A stretch of 64,000 nucleotides of DNA from Telmatactis stephensoni (taxonomy: Eukaryota > Cnidaria > Anthozoa > Actiniaria > Isophelliidae). Positions within the stretch are counted from its first letter, which is position 1. Every line of letters begins with the position of its first letter. Positions 35,563 through 50,500 of this stretch are shown piece after piece. The translations under genes were made by a program, and so were the position numbers. The stretch spans positions 248,001 through 312,000 of the forward strand of contig JALIZF010001611.1 of the NCBI GenBank assembly GCA_029948255.1, in the 5' to 3' direction. The notes below the pieces were generated by a model. It was not told the origin of the DNA. It saw only the letters and a list, made by a program, of their open reading frames with translations, and searched no databases.

Positions 35563-38500
35563 TTAGACTATTGCAACTCTCATTTCGTTTGTTGTCTCCA
35601 TGTTATTTAATTCAATGGCATTTTTGCCACGTAAGACTGGTTCATCCTTGATTTCCTCTTCTTGTATAACAGCAGCATCATAAATTGCATCATTGGCACT
35701 GGAAACGAGCTCTCCCTAGAAATTGTCCATCAGTTAACAAGCAAATAGAAACAGTAAGTCTTCAAAGTGGACGTTCCTTCTCAAGGAAGGAAGGAAGGAA
35801 GGATGGAAAAATACAGGAAAAAAAGGGAGAAAGAAAAAGGGGGAGTTAGGGAGAGAGTTAAGGAGGGACGGGGAGGGAGGGAGGGAGGGAGGGAGGGAGG
35901 GAGGGAGGGAGGGAGGGAGGGAGGGAGGGAGGGAGGGAGGGAGGGAGGGAGGGAGGGAGGAACTAAGGGAGGAGAGAGAAGGAAGGAGATCTAGAACTCA
36001 GAAAGGAAGGTGAGAAAAGGAAGGAAGAAAGAAAGAGAGCAGGGAGGGAGGGAGTGATAAACTAAGAAAGGATGGAAGGAGAAGGAATGAAAGAGGGTAG
36101 AAACAGAAAAAGGACAGAAAAAAGATTAAATGTTTTCGCTAAAAATAAGAAAAAATAATATACACAACTTACCCCAACGAACGACAGAAGGCCGCCAATT
36201 TGATAAACCAGGTCAGAGAATGTTGGTCTTTGTTTGGGATCTGGATTCCAGCATTTCCTCATTATTGAATACCTAAAAACATATAATATAATCCATCAAT
36301 CCCAACTCACTAGTGACACTAATAAAGTATTCCTTACAAGTCACGTGATGTACCACGTGGTTTCTCTAGTCTGTAACCTTGTGTCAACTTCTCGAGGATT
36401 TCCAGGCCTGACAATGCTCCATATGGAACCACACCTGTAGATAACGTACGCTGTGAGTATTAAAAAATGATCGTGACGGGAAAATATTGAATACAGTTCT
36501 CCTCACTGATGTTTGAATCATGCAGTCGGAAATTAATATGATACTTTCGAGTTACTTCTTCATTCGGCCTGACTTACTCCTCCAAATGTTGCCAGCACAA
36601 CTTGATTGCTTGAAGTTGCCATATTCCATCAATCATATTATTTGTTCGTTGTTAAACCCCGTCCGCCCTTCACTTCGACTAGTAGCATATCTATTCCCAA
36701 CCATTTATCCATCCATCCATCCATCCATCCATCCATCCATCCATCCATCCGTCCGTCCGTCCGTCCGTCCGTCCGTCCGTCCGTCAATCAATCAATCAGC
36801 AAATCAATTTCCGTTTATTCATCCTAAGTAAGGGTTAAAGAATGAACGCGAGTGTTCCATGGATATAGAGTACGTCCCGAGCATTAGATAGGGGGTCAGC
36901 CCGAGTGGCCTTTTATATAATGTCGGGACTCTATATCCCATGGGACACAAGCGTTCATTCTCTAGCCGTCTTAGAATATGATCACACTCACGAGCGACTC
37001 ACACTTTACCCGCTTTTGTGGTCAAATTGTTTAGAGGTTTATTTGTTTTGCACTGTTTCCTTTTGGCCGTAACATTTTTGCATGTTCCAGTGTAAATAAT
37101 TGACGAAGTTCATTTATGTCATGCACATCGGACCGGCAAGCTGGAGGCCGCTTTGACTACTGGAGACTTTTTTAGCGATGGAAAATGTCAGAATATATAA
37201 GACGAATACTAAAAACAGAGCGAAGAACTAGATGACGACAGCAAAACAAAGTCGCTATCGCTATTCACTTGCTAGCTATCAAGCTTGAAAACACAAGTTT
37301 CAAGTACCACAGCTAGTAAGTTAGAGATTGTCATTATTTATATTTAGCTAAATACATCAAAGTACTATATTTAATTCTCTAGATGATAAAAATCACTTCA
37401 AATTTAAATGACTGATGTACATTAATGTCAGTAAGAAGAAAATGTGTGTTTGATATTTGCTAGTTAAATTCACGAGGTGAATTTGCTCCGACAAATTTGA
37501 CACATGCACGTATATCAATATTAAAATTTTAGTTACAATGTATTTAAGTTGGTGTTGAAGCACAGAGAAAATGCGAAAAAATTATTAGTGCTTGGTATTT
37601 TGATGCTCTGTGTTCCGTAAAGTAACTAAAGATGTCAAATAGTGGGGGGTTTGAAGCACAGGGAAATTGTTATATAAAGAAACTGTACTGTCTGTGAGTT
37701 TCTATAACTAATCAGTATTCTCTATATAAAGCATACTAATGAGCTCTTTAAACAAAAGAATTCAAAAGACTTCATTAGTATGCTCTATAGAGCGATAACA
37801 CTAAAACCGTGAAACAAGTACTAACTAAAAAGTACAAATAGTACTAATGAAACAATAGAAAACAAAGGGTTTTGCTACTATTTGTCTCTATTTAGTTGCT
37901 AAGTTATTTCACGGTTTAAGTGTTATCGCTTTATAGAAAATACTAATTAGTTATAAAAGCTCACTGACCGTACTTGTTTTCTTTACCTAGCCTGCGTATC
38001 TGGCAGTTTAGGGGGAGGGGAGGGGAGGGGGGGGGGGGGGAAGAAGAAAGGAAAAGGGAGAGGTTTCTCTCCTGCTGTCCCCCTCCCCTCTCCCCAATCC
38101 CCTTAAATCGCCAGCTTCGCAGGCTATCTTTACCCCACAATTTCCCTGTGCTTCAAAGCCCTCACCACTTGATACCTTTAGTTACTCTATGGAATATAGA
38201 GCACCAAAATACACGGGCAAAAATACTAAGCCTTGATTGGGCGAGTGAGTGTGATCATTTTCTAATTGCGATTAAAAAACCGAATTACAAGGAATTACGT
38301 GCACGAAAGTATTTGTTTTGGACAACGCGTTTATGCTACATTATTGGGCATAGATCGAATCTGTCTATGAAGTGGATCGAATATTTTAGATATGGATAGG
38401 AATGACCATGGATCGATATCAGCTGAATGCAAGCTCTGTGACCGTAAAGCAACTTAGCTTTGAATCGGGAATTAGGAGAAAGTGATTTAATGATCTCATA

Positions 38501-41500
38501 TTATAGTCTCTTCTGAGATATCCCAATCCTCGCAAACCAAAGCTAAAAGGGAGTGAAGGGAAGCGAAATGGGAGGGGAAACCTTCACAAAATAGTTTAAG
38601 TAGTTTAATTGCTCAGAGTATATCCCGCTCCAAGTCCCTGTCTCCCTTTTCCAAGACCACAGCCAGGGATAAAGTTCGCACACTAATCGTGCAATCAAAG
38701 GGCAGGTATTCTTTTTTTACCTTCACTTTCAATCTCCCACAACAGAACACCGTAAGACCATCTGAAAACAAACAAACAGATGGAAAATAAATTATTGATA
38801 TTTAAACTACAAACTCTGATTATATCCGTTACTTGCCAGTCTATTTGGTAAGGTTTCAGTACGTGATTGGTTAGGTATGAGAAAGTGGTTGGTAAGGTGT
38901 CAGGAAGTGGTTGGTAAGGTGTCAGGAAGTGGTTGGTAAGGTGTCAGGAAGTAGTTGGTAAGATGTCAGTAAGTGGTTGGTAAGGTATCAGTAAGTGGTT
39001 GGTAAGGTGCCAGTAAGTGGTTGGTAAGTATTTGGTAAGGTTTCAGTACGTGATTGGTTAGGTATGAGAAAGTGGTTGGTAAGGTATCAGTAAGTGGTTG
39101 GTAAGGTGTCAGTAAGTGGTTGGTAAGGTGTCAGTAAGTGGTTGGTAAGGTATCAGTAAGTCGTTGGTAAGGTGTCAGTGAGTGGTTGGTAAGGTGTCAG
39201 TAAGTGGTTGGTAAGGTGTCAGTAAGTGGTTGGTAAGGTATCAGTAAGTCGTTGGTAAGGTGTCAGGAAGTCGTTGGTAAGACATCAGGAAGTGGATGGT
39301 AAGGTGTCAGGAAGTAGTTGGTAAGATCTCAGTAAGTGGTTGGTAAGATGTCAGTAAGTGGTTGGTTAGGTATGAGAAAGTGGTTGGTAAGGTATCAGTA
39401 CTTGGTAAGGATGGAAGTAGAAGGTAAGGAAGTGGATGGTAAGGCATCAGTAAGTGGTTGGTAAAGTATCAGTAAGTGGTTGGTAAGGTGCCAGTAAGTG
39501 GTTGGTAAGGTGTCAGTAATGGGTTGGTAAGGTGTCAATAATGGGATGATAAGGTGTCAGTAAGTGGTTGGTAATAAGGTGGCAGTGATTAAGTTTAGTG
39601 GTTAGTAGGTTTCTTACGAGTAATATAGCAAATGAGGCTAGAATAAGTCCTGTATCTAAAACAAACTTACACATCAGTCTCTGTGGTGTAGGTAAAGTCT
39701 TGTAATGATTCTATAGCCATCCATCGTACTGGAAGAATACCCTACAAAGAACAAAAACATCATCTTCGAGTTTTAGATATTTAATTACTGTAGGCTTCGA
39801 ATGGAGATAAAAGGATTGCACAAGCAACATCTAACTCATCTAGTACATCATATATCTGACAGCCGAGCAGTTCTCGTACGACTACAGTGAAAATGCATGG
39901 GCGCAAGGCATGGTTAGTTTCTATGGTTACGGCAAGAATTTCACTGTCAAGGCACCGCACAGTCCATTTCGCATTTATATATGAAAACTAACTCTGAGCG
40001 TGATAAAAAAAACAACAACCAAAATGAATCTCGGCATTTTTTCCATTTCAATATTCTTGTGCCACCATTTTAATCACAAGTTGTTACTGGGAGTTAATAT
40101 AATTTGCAAAAAACGTCAGAATGGATTCATAAGTCAATTTACTTCAATGATCTGACATTTGACTGATGAAGGTCGGTGTTGTGAAACCACTAAAATATTT
40201 TTAGTTCATTATTTTTTGCTCTGAGTCCAGGACTTTAGTATTTATTTACGTTCCGGAGCCAAGGGTCGAGTCTCTTCTCTTTAAGGAGCAAGGATGGCAC
40301 AGTTGGTTAGTGCGCGGCCTTCGGTGCGAGAGGTTCTTAGTTCGATCCCCAGTCCTGATCTCGCATCCTTGTTTCGACTACTTTACAGTTAATCCCTTTC
40401 CGTGTAGCTTTAAGTAGCTTTAAATGCCCTTAAAACGGAGCAGTGATGTAGAGAGGGGGGTAAGATGAGCGCGCCATTGGCTTCCTGGAAGATTAGCCCA
40501 GCTAAAGGAACTACCTACGTTAAACAAGGTCCATTTTTTCCTTCCAAAGTATTGTTGTTTTGCCGCGAGTAAGTCACAAGTGTAAAAAGGGCAAAAAGTA
40601 CGTATCTACAAGAAATGCTGATGGTCAATGTTGGTGTTGAGGGTAGTGTTGGTCTTACCCCTGCAGTGTTCTCGTAAACTCCCAGCTGATAAATGTCACG
40701 TGACAATCCAAAGTCAGACACCATGGCAACCATTCCTCTTCCAAGTAACACGTTACGAGCTGCCAGGTCACGATGGACATACTGCAATAATAAATTACGA
40801 GTTCTTAAAACGAAATTAAAACTCTGCTGCCTGGATATGAACAATCGATTGTGGGAAGGACTCAATCAAGACTTTTACATCATGCAAGAGTTGCTCCATG
40901 TAAATTAGCAGCGTGATGCGTCATGCAGTTTAAAAAAGCAGCTGTACGATCGTGGCGTGCTAAAATTCGACGTTTGATATTAAAGGTCTGCAAACCTGAC
41001 ACAAGGCAGTCAATGATTAAGCCATGTAGCAAAGGTGATTTACAGATCGGAAAACAAAACAAACGCGTATAACTGACAGGACGAAACAAAACAGCACAAC
41101 ACTACACAAAATAGCACAACACTACACAACAATACTACAAAACACAACAGCACTATAACACAACGCATCACAACGCTACACAACATAACAACACAATACA
41201 ACATAACATAACATAACAACACAACACAACAACGCATCATAGCACTATATACACACCATAACACAGCACATCACAGCACAACACATCACAGCCGCATAGC
41301 ACAACACCACAACACAATATAACACCACAACACTATACAACACAACAACACCACTCAACAACACATCACAATACTATACAAAATAACAACACAAAACAAC
41401 GCTATTGCTGCATGTAATTAAGGTGACGTCCTTGGAACTAACGGAAATCAATCAGAGAAAAGAGAAGATAGTTCTCAATAAAACGTATACTATTTACCCT

Positions 41501-44500
41501 GTGTTTCTCTAGATGCGACATCCCTTGCGCAATCTCATAAGCAAACTTTAATCTCTCTTTTTCAGTGATCACTATGGGCTGGGGTTCCTGTGGAGTGTTT
41601 TCATAGTTGGGTACTGGACGACTGTCTTTGATGTGATCGAGAAGACAACCATTTGGAGCAAATTTTATTACCAACAATAGAGGACCTTAAAAAAAAATTA
41701 CGTGGTTGAATGAAGTTCAAATCGAGGCATGCTCTTGCACTAATAGTCTCGGTGTTCTGGTGCTAGGTGGTGGACCGTTAATGGTTACCATGGTTACCAC
41801 CTTGGCAATATGGCAAGCCGACTCTCATCGATCCTGCCGATGCGTCTATTCCGGTACGTTTGCATTTAATTTACTTAAATTTGTCTCCCTTTTTGCCCAC
41901 GTCTCACTGTTCGTTCGCTTTTCACTCGTCATGTCCAACCAAGCCGCGTGAATTTTGTAGCTATAAACTTATGTTCTTTCTCCGTAAGTATTTCCGTTTC
42001 GGGCTACGGGCCAAGTCTTCTACGGATACAGCCGTGTTTAGTCACGTAACGTGACACGTGAGACGTTGCGTGACGAGACCGAAAAAAAGTTTACGGTCCT
42101 GGCTGAGCTAATAGGGTGATTTAGCAAACGCAGCGCTACGCGAGAACAGAACGTGAGTTGACGAACGGTTGCCACGTAATACAATGCGCCGCGTTCAGAA
42201 CGCCATTGCTTTTTCTTGCTGTCGGCAACGTCATCTCGAACAAAATTTGTTAGCGCGCGAAGAGCTTCCACGTGGTTGCTAAATCAGTTTCATGTTACAA
42301 TCAAGGGTTCATATGTGATAATTTGCTTACCATTTATAGTACAAGCTCCAATCAGGCTGACGATGTTGGGATGATCACCAAATGACGACATGATGTTGAT
42401 TTCGTTACACAAGTCACGCAATTCACGTTCTGTTGGATTTTCTAAAATGGATTTGTAAAGGACAAGCAAGAAAAATGTTATTGATGAATATTTTTCCCTT
42501 CTGCCTGCTATGTTTAGATATTTTTAGGAATTTCTTTTAGAATTATAGGCGTGTCTATTTTCTCATTCGAACTCATTTTCTCTCCTGCATTTGCTGCAGG
42601 AGAGAAACATTAGGAGCAAGTGTAGCTTAGTTGGTTAGTGCGCGGCGTTCTGATGAGATTCATTCATTCATTCATTCATTCATTCATTCATTCATTCATT
42701 CATTCATTCATTCATTCATTCGTTCGTTCATTCATTCATTCATTCAATCATTCATTCATTCATTCATTCATTCATAATTCTTTGTTTCTTTCTGTCGGTC
42801 TTCTTTCTTTCGTTAGTCCCCTACATGGTTTAACCTCAATTACAGTAGATACCTTTCAACATCTTAACTGCACAGTATTCAGCGCTTTCTTTTCCTTGGG
42901 CGTCAGTTTTCTTCACGATTCCTCTCTTTACAACGCCAAATTGTCCTGACCCAAGAACATGCTCAATTTTTAAATCATCTCGTGGTATTTCCCACCACTG
43001 CTTGGTAACCTCTACTTTGAGCAGCTTAAACCAGTCGACCTCAGACTCGTAGGGATCCTCCATTAACTTTTGAAAAAAGGAGACACTAGGGTTAAGTGAG
43101 GTATGATGAAGAAATACGTTTGATTGTGAAATTAGTCCGTGCAGTGCTGTGTTGTGTTTTCACTCAGAATTGAAAAATCCTGTCTGGACTGTTTTTTTTT
43201 TTTACTTTTTTTTTTCATTTCTAACATAGAAGTTGTAATGAGGTCGTTAGTCAACAAAACTTCTGAAAGAAGAAGAAGAAGAAGAAGAAGAAGAAGAAGA
43301 AGAAGAAGAAGAAGAAGAAGAAGAAGAATAGAATGAGCACTGGTTCAAAGTAGTCCCTTGTTCCAAGTGTTGTTTATTGTTTGATTTAAATTCACTTGCA
43401 AGGACCTTACTTACTCTTTCAATTTTTGCTTTAAGTTTTCTTTCCTCTTCCTGTTTTTTGTAGCGCCATCTTAAAAGCAGACATCCCACTCCAATCAAAA
43501 TTATAACCACAAACGTCAGGGGTAAGACGATAATGAGAATCCCTGATAAAGAATGTATAGTCAATAAGAAGAACTTGTTAATGCTTAATTCATCAATTTA
43601 GCTAGAGTTAAAGGTGCGTTGATACATGTTGATATGGGCCACATAATCGTGCAACGTGTCGCGCGCGCATGTTGTGTTGCAAGTTGCAAAGAAACTGTTG
43701 GCTGTCTTCCTCGATCCGCTGGCAACAATTTTTTGTTTCAAAGAGTAGACTGGAGACTGCTTCGTACAACAAGGGGCATTTGTTGCAATTGAATGTTTTG
43801 TTGTCATTCAATTTGAGGATGTCATTCATTGTGTCGTCGTTGCCGTCGTGTTGTTTGGTCGGTTTTTGTGTACTTGTGTAATCGACATATTGTGTATGAG
43901 TGGGACGTGTTGTTAATTCTGCGTGCTGTCATGAATTGGTACGTTTTCCTTGCTTTGCTGCATGTTTTGCTTGTTAGTGTGTTTGAAGTCAGTCGCGTTT
44001 GTACATGTGACCGTGAAAATGCCATTTGTTGTACGAATTTCTTTGAGTAACGTAAGTCAGCTTATTGTAAATTAGTTTAGTTTGAACGTTTAGTGAACGT
44101 TATTCTCTTTTAGGACTTTCTCGGGTATTTTTCAAGCACACATTTACTGCGCACATTAGCGCGTCATTAGTTTTACTTGCAGTCTTTGTAGATATTTATT
44201 GCAATGTTTTCAATTGCCATGTTCCGTCTGAAGCTTCTGACACTCTTTTGTGTGGATCAAGTGGCGTTCCTAATATGGTCATACATTCGCTTTTTACTGA
44301 AATCTTTTTGCAACTGCCTTTTTTACTCGATTTTATTCTGCATGACGACTTACAGCCTTTGAAAAATGCTAATTTTTTTTTTTAATGTTAGTCCGGTAAT
44401 CATACGTTTGGCAATTTTAAGTGGCTGCAAGTCATTCAATATTGACCCGATTAACACCAAACTTCGAGATGTAAACTCAATATAACCTATCTGTCTATGT

Positions 44501-47500
44501 GGGCGGTTTTAGTTTGATTGTCACAAACGTAGCTAGAGACTCGTGCCCATTCCCTTCACTGCTTGAAATCCGGCAAGTATTGCTTATGTGCTTCTGGTTG
44601 TGCGCATTATTGCAGTAAACGCTTCAAGAGTTGCAACGTGTGACCAGATCTTTACATGTTACTCACCTTTAGTTTTGATAGTCATAGACTCACTGGGCTG
44701 TGATCCATAAGCGTTAATAGACATAACACGCATCAGATATTCAGTATTCCAGTCTAAATTCTCCACAACACTTTCCCTTTTGTCTGGACTCACTCTCACA
44801 GCATCATAATACGACATTTTAGTTCCAGCTTTTTTGTATTGTACGGTGTAGTTAGTGATTTTGAATGGCTCGTTGTAGGCAGGAGCTGACCAATGAACTC
44901 TCACTGACGTCATGGTGACGTCACTTTGGCTTAGGTTTGCTGGCGGTGGAGGAGGAGCTGGGAACAATAGAAATATCATTAGTAAACTTGTCTATAATCT
45001 ACAAACATTTTATTATATACCCTTGTCGATACGCGCGCTCTGATTGGCTGAAAGCCGTGCTTTATCAGACAACGGAGCACAGTTCTGATGTCAGCAGCGC
45101 GAGCTCGACCGTGCGCGCGCACCTTTTGAATTTCTGATGAAAATCGAACCTTTTCCCTTGAATATTTACTTCAAAATACATAATAAAACAAAAAGAACAT
45201 CTTTTTCCGTGCTACGCTTATTAATACAGCACGCAGGAAGTGCCGACAGCACTCGAGAAGTGTGGAGAGTACTCAGCTCTCCTTACACTTCTTTTGTGCT
45301 TTCGTCACTTCCTGTGTGCTGTATTACTGAACGGACCACGGGAAAAGCTGTTCTATTTGTTAAATATAACTCATATTTATCGATTAGATAGTGCTATTGT
45401 ACCTTGCACAAGAAGTGAACTAAATGCTAAATCTTGGGATCTTGAGTTTGTCTTTGTTTGTTTTAAGATTTTTCCCGTGATGCTTTGTGTCGCTAACCAG
45501 GAATTTGTCTTTATTAACTCAGCTGTGATTTGAAACTCAACACCGACATTGCCATGGTTCTTGGGCACCTTTCGCTGGCTGTAGGTATACAAATGGGTAA
45601 GGATTTCACTGACAAGTTAAGCCTCGTTCACTCTAGCAACATATTAAGCAAAAGCGCAAGCAACATACACAAACTCAGTAATGTACTGCTCATTACCAGT
45701 GCTTGTCTTTTCACTAGTGACAAGCATAAGCATAAGCAACATACACAGACTCAGTAACGTATTGCTCACTACTGCCGGTCTATTTTACGTATATAATATA
45801 TGCTTAGTGAACCAGGTTTTAGAATATAGTTAAAGAATAGGCGAACTGTCATTTAGGTAAACAGCCATCCCCTGAACACACTTAGCAGTGACAGAAATGA
45901 TGGTAGTGGAAGCTAAAGCTAATCTAAAGTGGTAGCGGGGGTCGCAGAGCTTACACTTGTGTTGCTATAGTAACAGATCGTAATAAAAACTTACAAGAAT
46001 TTGTTAACTTTTATCTGGAAAATCTTGTAGCCTTCTGATCTTGTACTTGCAAAGACTGTACTGAGCTGAAAAATTGGTAATTCCACTATGATTTAAGTCA
46101 CAGATAAACTATTTATGGACTAAAAGAACGGAGTTGATGTATTGTTATACGATTACCTTTGATGTGAAGTTTGAATCTAACTCCTTGTATCTTGTGGTAT
46201 TCCTCTCAATCAAATCAGAACTAAATTTCTGACTTTTAAGAATCAACGTGAATGGTATTGTAACGGAATCTAAAGGAAGACAAGAAAACACTACGTTATC
46301 TAATGATTTTATTCCTTTACAGAAGGTGCTGTAATACGAGCAAAACATCACGCATAACCGACATTGTTGTGTTTGCGTTGCTAACTGCATGAACAACAAA
46401 TGTTTTATGAAGTTGAAGCTCTCTCTCTACTCTTGGCAACAAGAAATCTGATTTATTGCGCTTGGCTTTGTAATACGTTGAACAATATTTGCTCTCAGTG
46501 CAACTTGTATTGCAATATCGTTGAGCGAAAAATGTAACGGTTTTGTTGCCCGTATATTACTGCACCTTGGTGAACACACCCCAAGTAAGAGTGTACATTT
46601 CTGCTCGACATTCCTAGCTGAATCAAACGTTTTTTTTGAGACAGAATCTCTAAGACAAGATAAATGCTTCTGTAAGGCGAATTACGTGGGTATATTAGCA
46701 ATATGGGAGGTGCCTTGCATGGGACTCGAGTCCAGGTCCCGCTCGCACCTAACCCTTTTGGTCTTTCTTTTGTGGATTTATTTTTATTAGTACTATAGTA
46801 ATTTATCTCTGCAGTTAAAATAAAGGCAAATAAAGCTGTCAAAACAAAAACAAAACAAACAAAACAAATCGCCGGTTTAGAATATCTGAAAACGCTAGTA
46901 TTTTCCAAAGTTGACTTACTTTGTGGCATGGTCTGTACATACACAGGACGACTCCAGGGACCATCTCCATGCTCGTTGAATTCCAACACTGACAAACTAT
47001 AGTTAGTTAAAGGTTGCAGGTTGTCTATCTCAAAATACGTGGTGTTTGGACTTGTTGTATTTATGAAGCCTTCTTTACCACCTATTTTTCTGGTTTGGAT
47101 TCGAAAACCACGAGGTGTACCGTGGACGAATGGGAGTGGAACGGGTCGCCATTTAATATAAATTTTATGACGACCAGTGGAATAAGCTTCCACCAGCTCG
47201 GGTGATCGAGTAGGGCCTGCGAGAATAAAAACAGCTATTTAACAATTATTCTCTAAACTGAGGTGAATAGCGGTTGGCGTCTCGATAAATATTCAAAACC
47301 GCTATTCACCGACAGTGAAGAGAATATAATTGTCAGATTTTATAGTATATACCAACTCCACAACCCAACACGTTAGTATTCATAAAACTACAATCATGGA
47401 CATATCTGTTGGTACATTTACCCCGCTTGCTTGACAATATTTGTAGTTGGATAGAAGTCCATAAGAAAATCGTATAAAACCTGTGTTTAGATGGCACTCT

Positions 47501-50500
47501 ATATGGTTTGAGCCCTCCCCCTCCCCCACCCTAACAATGTTGCTCCCAGCTGGATCGCCCGAGTCGTTGGACGGTGCTCAGAACGAGAAACAACATTGTT
47601 TGTGTGTGTGTGTCTGGGGGGGGGGATTGGGGGGGGGATGGGGGGGGGAAGGGGGGGGATGGGGGGGGAAGGGGGGGGAGGGGGAGTATCACAGTTTCAC
47701 GCGCGCGCTTAATGATTTTGAAGTTCCTGTGCCGAACGAATACGTCACTGATTGTACATTATTTTTCATTAGAAATGTGGACTTATTTTTGAAATAATAA
47801 CAAAGCGTGACAAAGTGCGCCAAAGTTTATAAGTTTCGTTTGCACGGAATCTCAAAGAACACGTTTGGTCTCTACAAATACTGTCAGTAGTAGCTGCAGT
47901 ATTTACCTTTTTTTAGCATGTTTCTTAGTACTTTTAAACACATTCTTGAATAGAGGACAACTTTAATCCTTGCAAACAAGTGTTCAAGAACGAAAGGCGA
48001 ATTTGATCGATCAGAAACAGTAGATTTGATGAACTTTTTCGCGAGAGATAAAGGAGGATTGCGATGATGTCCCAGAATGCAACGCGACTAGCTTAACTGT
48101 TGTTACACCAGGACATTTCAATATGGACGCCGTGAAGGAGACGAGTATTTCAAATCAAAGGCCCCTATGGCTAACTCGTGGATATATCGTGAATAGATAT
48201 GTACCTAATAAAAGTAATGTCCCACTGCGTACACTGCAAACTGCTTCACTCTATCATATAACTTGAAATAATGTCGTGTATTGACCGAAATGACCACAGG
48301 AAGCCCAAGCAATACATTTTAGTAAAATAACGAGTTGCATGTCTTCGACTAGTAAATTTTGAGTATTTATTCAATGTGTGGTTACAAACAAAACATATGC
48401 AAAAAAATAATGCTTCTCTCTGTAGCAAAATGTTGCTATAAATATAAAAGAAATTGCTTCATAAAACACTAAGTAAGCCGATAAACTAACTCAATACGCT
48501 TCTAGTCAATGCTATTTCAAGCTATGATGTTCAGTTAAGTAAATATAAATTTTGTCTAGTCTGATTTCAACATAAATCGTGAAAAGCGAATATCATTGAT
48601 CTATGAATAGTTCGGGAGTCCCGGAATAAATAAATGATTGGAAAAGATCGAATAATATGATCACAAAATTGCCTTACAACATTTCCTGAACTTCGGCTCA
48701 GTACCGAGCGGCGAGCGGAGTCGAGCGGAAACAGTCTCGTACCCAGACTCTAACGGGTATCTGCTAACACCTGAGTGAGCGAGTGACACCGAGTCCCCAC
48801 AATAACTCCTTTCTATGCTTCGCATATCCACGAGTTAAAAAGACAACCTTCTTTATCTCTTCTGTGTCGATTTGAGTGCTTAATTAACTATAATACCAAA
48901 GTGTACACCTTTCTTAGTATTGGGACGCTGATGGGACATGTGGCTTTTTTGAATAAAGCCTCCGAACGTCGTATCTCGTCGTATTGCGAGAGATCGACTG
49001 TCACTTCTACAGTCGCTCTTCAGTTCACTGCTTCAACCTAAAAATGTCAGTTGTGTTTGTTGGACAAACGCGTTTCAGTTCAGGCTTTTTAAGAGTCCTT
49101 TGGAGACATCTCAAGATGATTGTTTGCCACAGTATATTCTGGAAAACTTGTGTTTATTATGGACAAAACTAGCAGAAAAGTGCTGAGTCAATCGGAATAA
49201 GGTAAGCCAATTATTATAAAATTGATTCCATCTTTTTTTTCGTATAAATGTTCTCTAGATAATCAAGATTTTCTAGTAACTTATATTTCTGAATCGATGT
49301 TACTAAAAAAAAAGCCTATTTAGGAAATGAGCCGAGTAAATTTAACAGAAAATTTGAACAATCTTTGAACCACTCGTGACATGAGAGCATGTGCAGCTTG
49401 TTTGGCTCTTCAAACCGGAAATGTCGAAGCTTTCTTTAGTTTTAGAAAACTGTTTTTTTTTTGTTTGTTTGTTTTGTTGTTTTTTGTTTGTTTGTTTGTT
49501 TGTTTGTTTTTGGTATATTTTTCTTCGTTAAAAGCGACCATTTTGTTGAAAAGCTCTATATCCCGAGCTTGGGAAGTAGATATAGTCCCATATTCCGAGA
49601 TAGCGAGCCAATAGAATCGCTCGATCTTACGAGGTTGTGGATTTGGTATATACTAAATAGGAATATATACTCCTGGGCTGACATCAACATCAATATGTCT
49701 ATTTGTACCTGGATCAGGGCATTTCCTAACATTGCAGTATTCCCATCTCATGCTAGTATTAGTGGTGTAACACCAAGGTCCATCAGGTCCTGACCTCCAG
49801 GGTTTACGACACCAGTTGGACGCATTGACCAGCTCTGGATATTCAGCCAATGGATGATCGTGACGATGAGGACACTGAGATGACCAGGACTGACACACGT
49901 GACCTGAACGAGTGACGCTAACGTTACCATGGTAACCAAGACCATTTCCATAGTAACAGTCTAGTGAATAAATATAAATTTAAATAATTATAGTAGTCTT
50001 AATCTTAACGTATCGTATACCTGACAACATAACACTTACCTGATGATTTCAGTTTGTCTGTTTCATCTGCAAAAAAAGGTCCAAGGAAAAGTCGATGTCC
50101 AAAAATTTCAGAAACTATCATCATTATTGCATCGGTATCAAAAAGATCGTGGGCTCGAATCCAGTCCGAGAGAGAGGAGGGGGGTTGGTGATAGTTGGAT
50201 TGACTTTAGGGGAGGGGTACCTTTTACGCTGCAAGCGTTAAGCGGGAATTTATATGAAATGTAGATAGAACTAGACTAGAGACATGAGAGATTTTACACC
50301 GAGTCGAGTAAGGTGCTGAATGTGGGAAAAACCTTCTATGAAAACTTTTCTTTAAAAAATGGAACAACAACAACATTTTTTATAACAACATATATTGTTG
50401 CATATGGTTGGTATATGGATATATAAGGGTTTCGATCGGAACTTTGTCGTCTGAAATTAGGTGAAGTACGTACCCTCCTCCCCCGGGCAGCTGAAATAAT

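Noticed and set aside
35767..35994. Gly/Arg/Glu-rich open frame on plus
   Set aside because: Translation of the (GGGA)n tract in the last RTK1 intron.
43247..43336. Poly-Ser or poly-Arg open frames
   Set aside because: Translation of the (GAA)n microsatellite in an intron.
49381..49793. Phe/Leu/Cys-rich open frames on plus
   Set aside because: Made by a (TTTG)n run in an intron and antisense sequence of the kringle exon.
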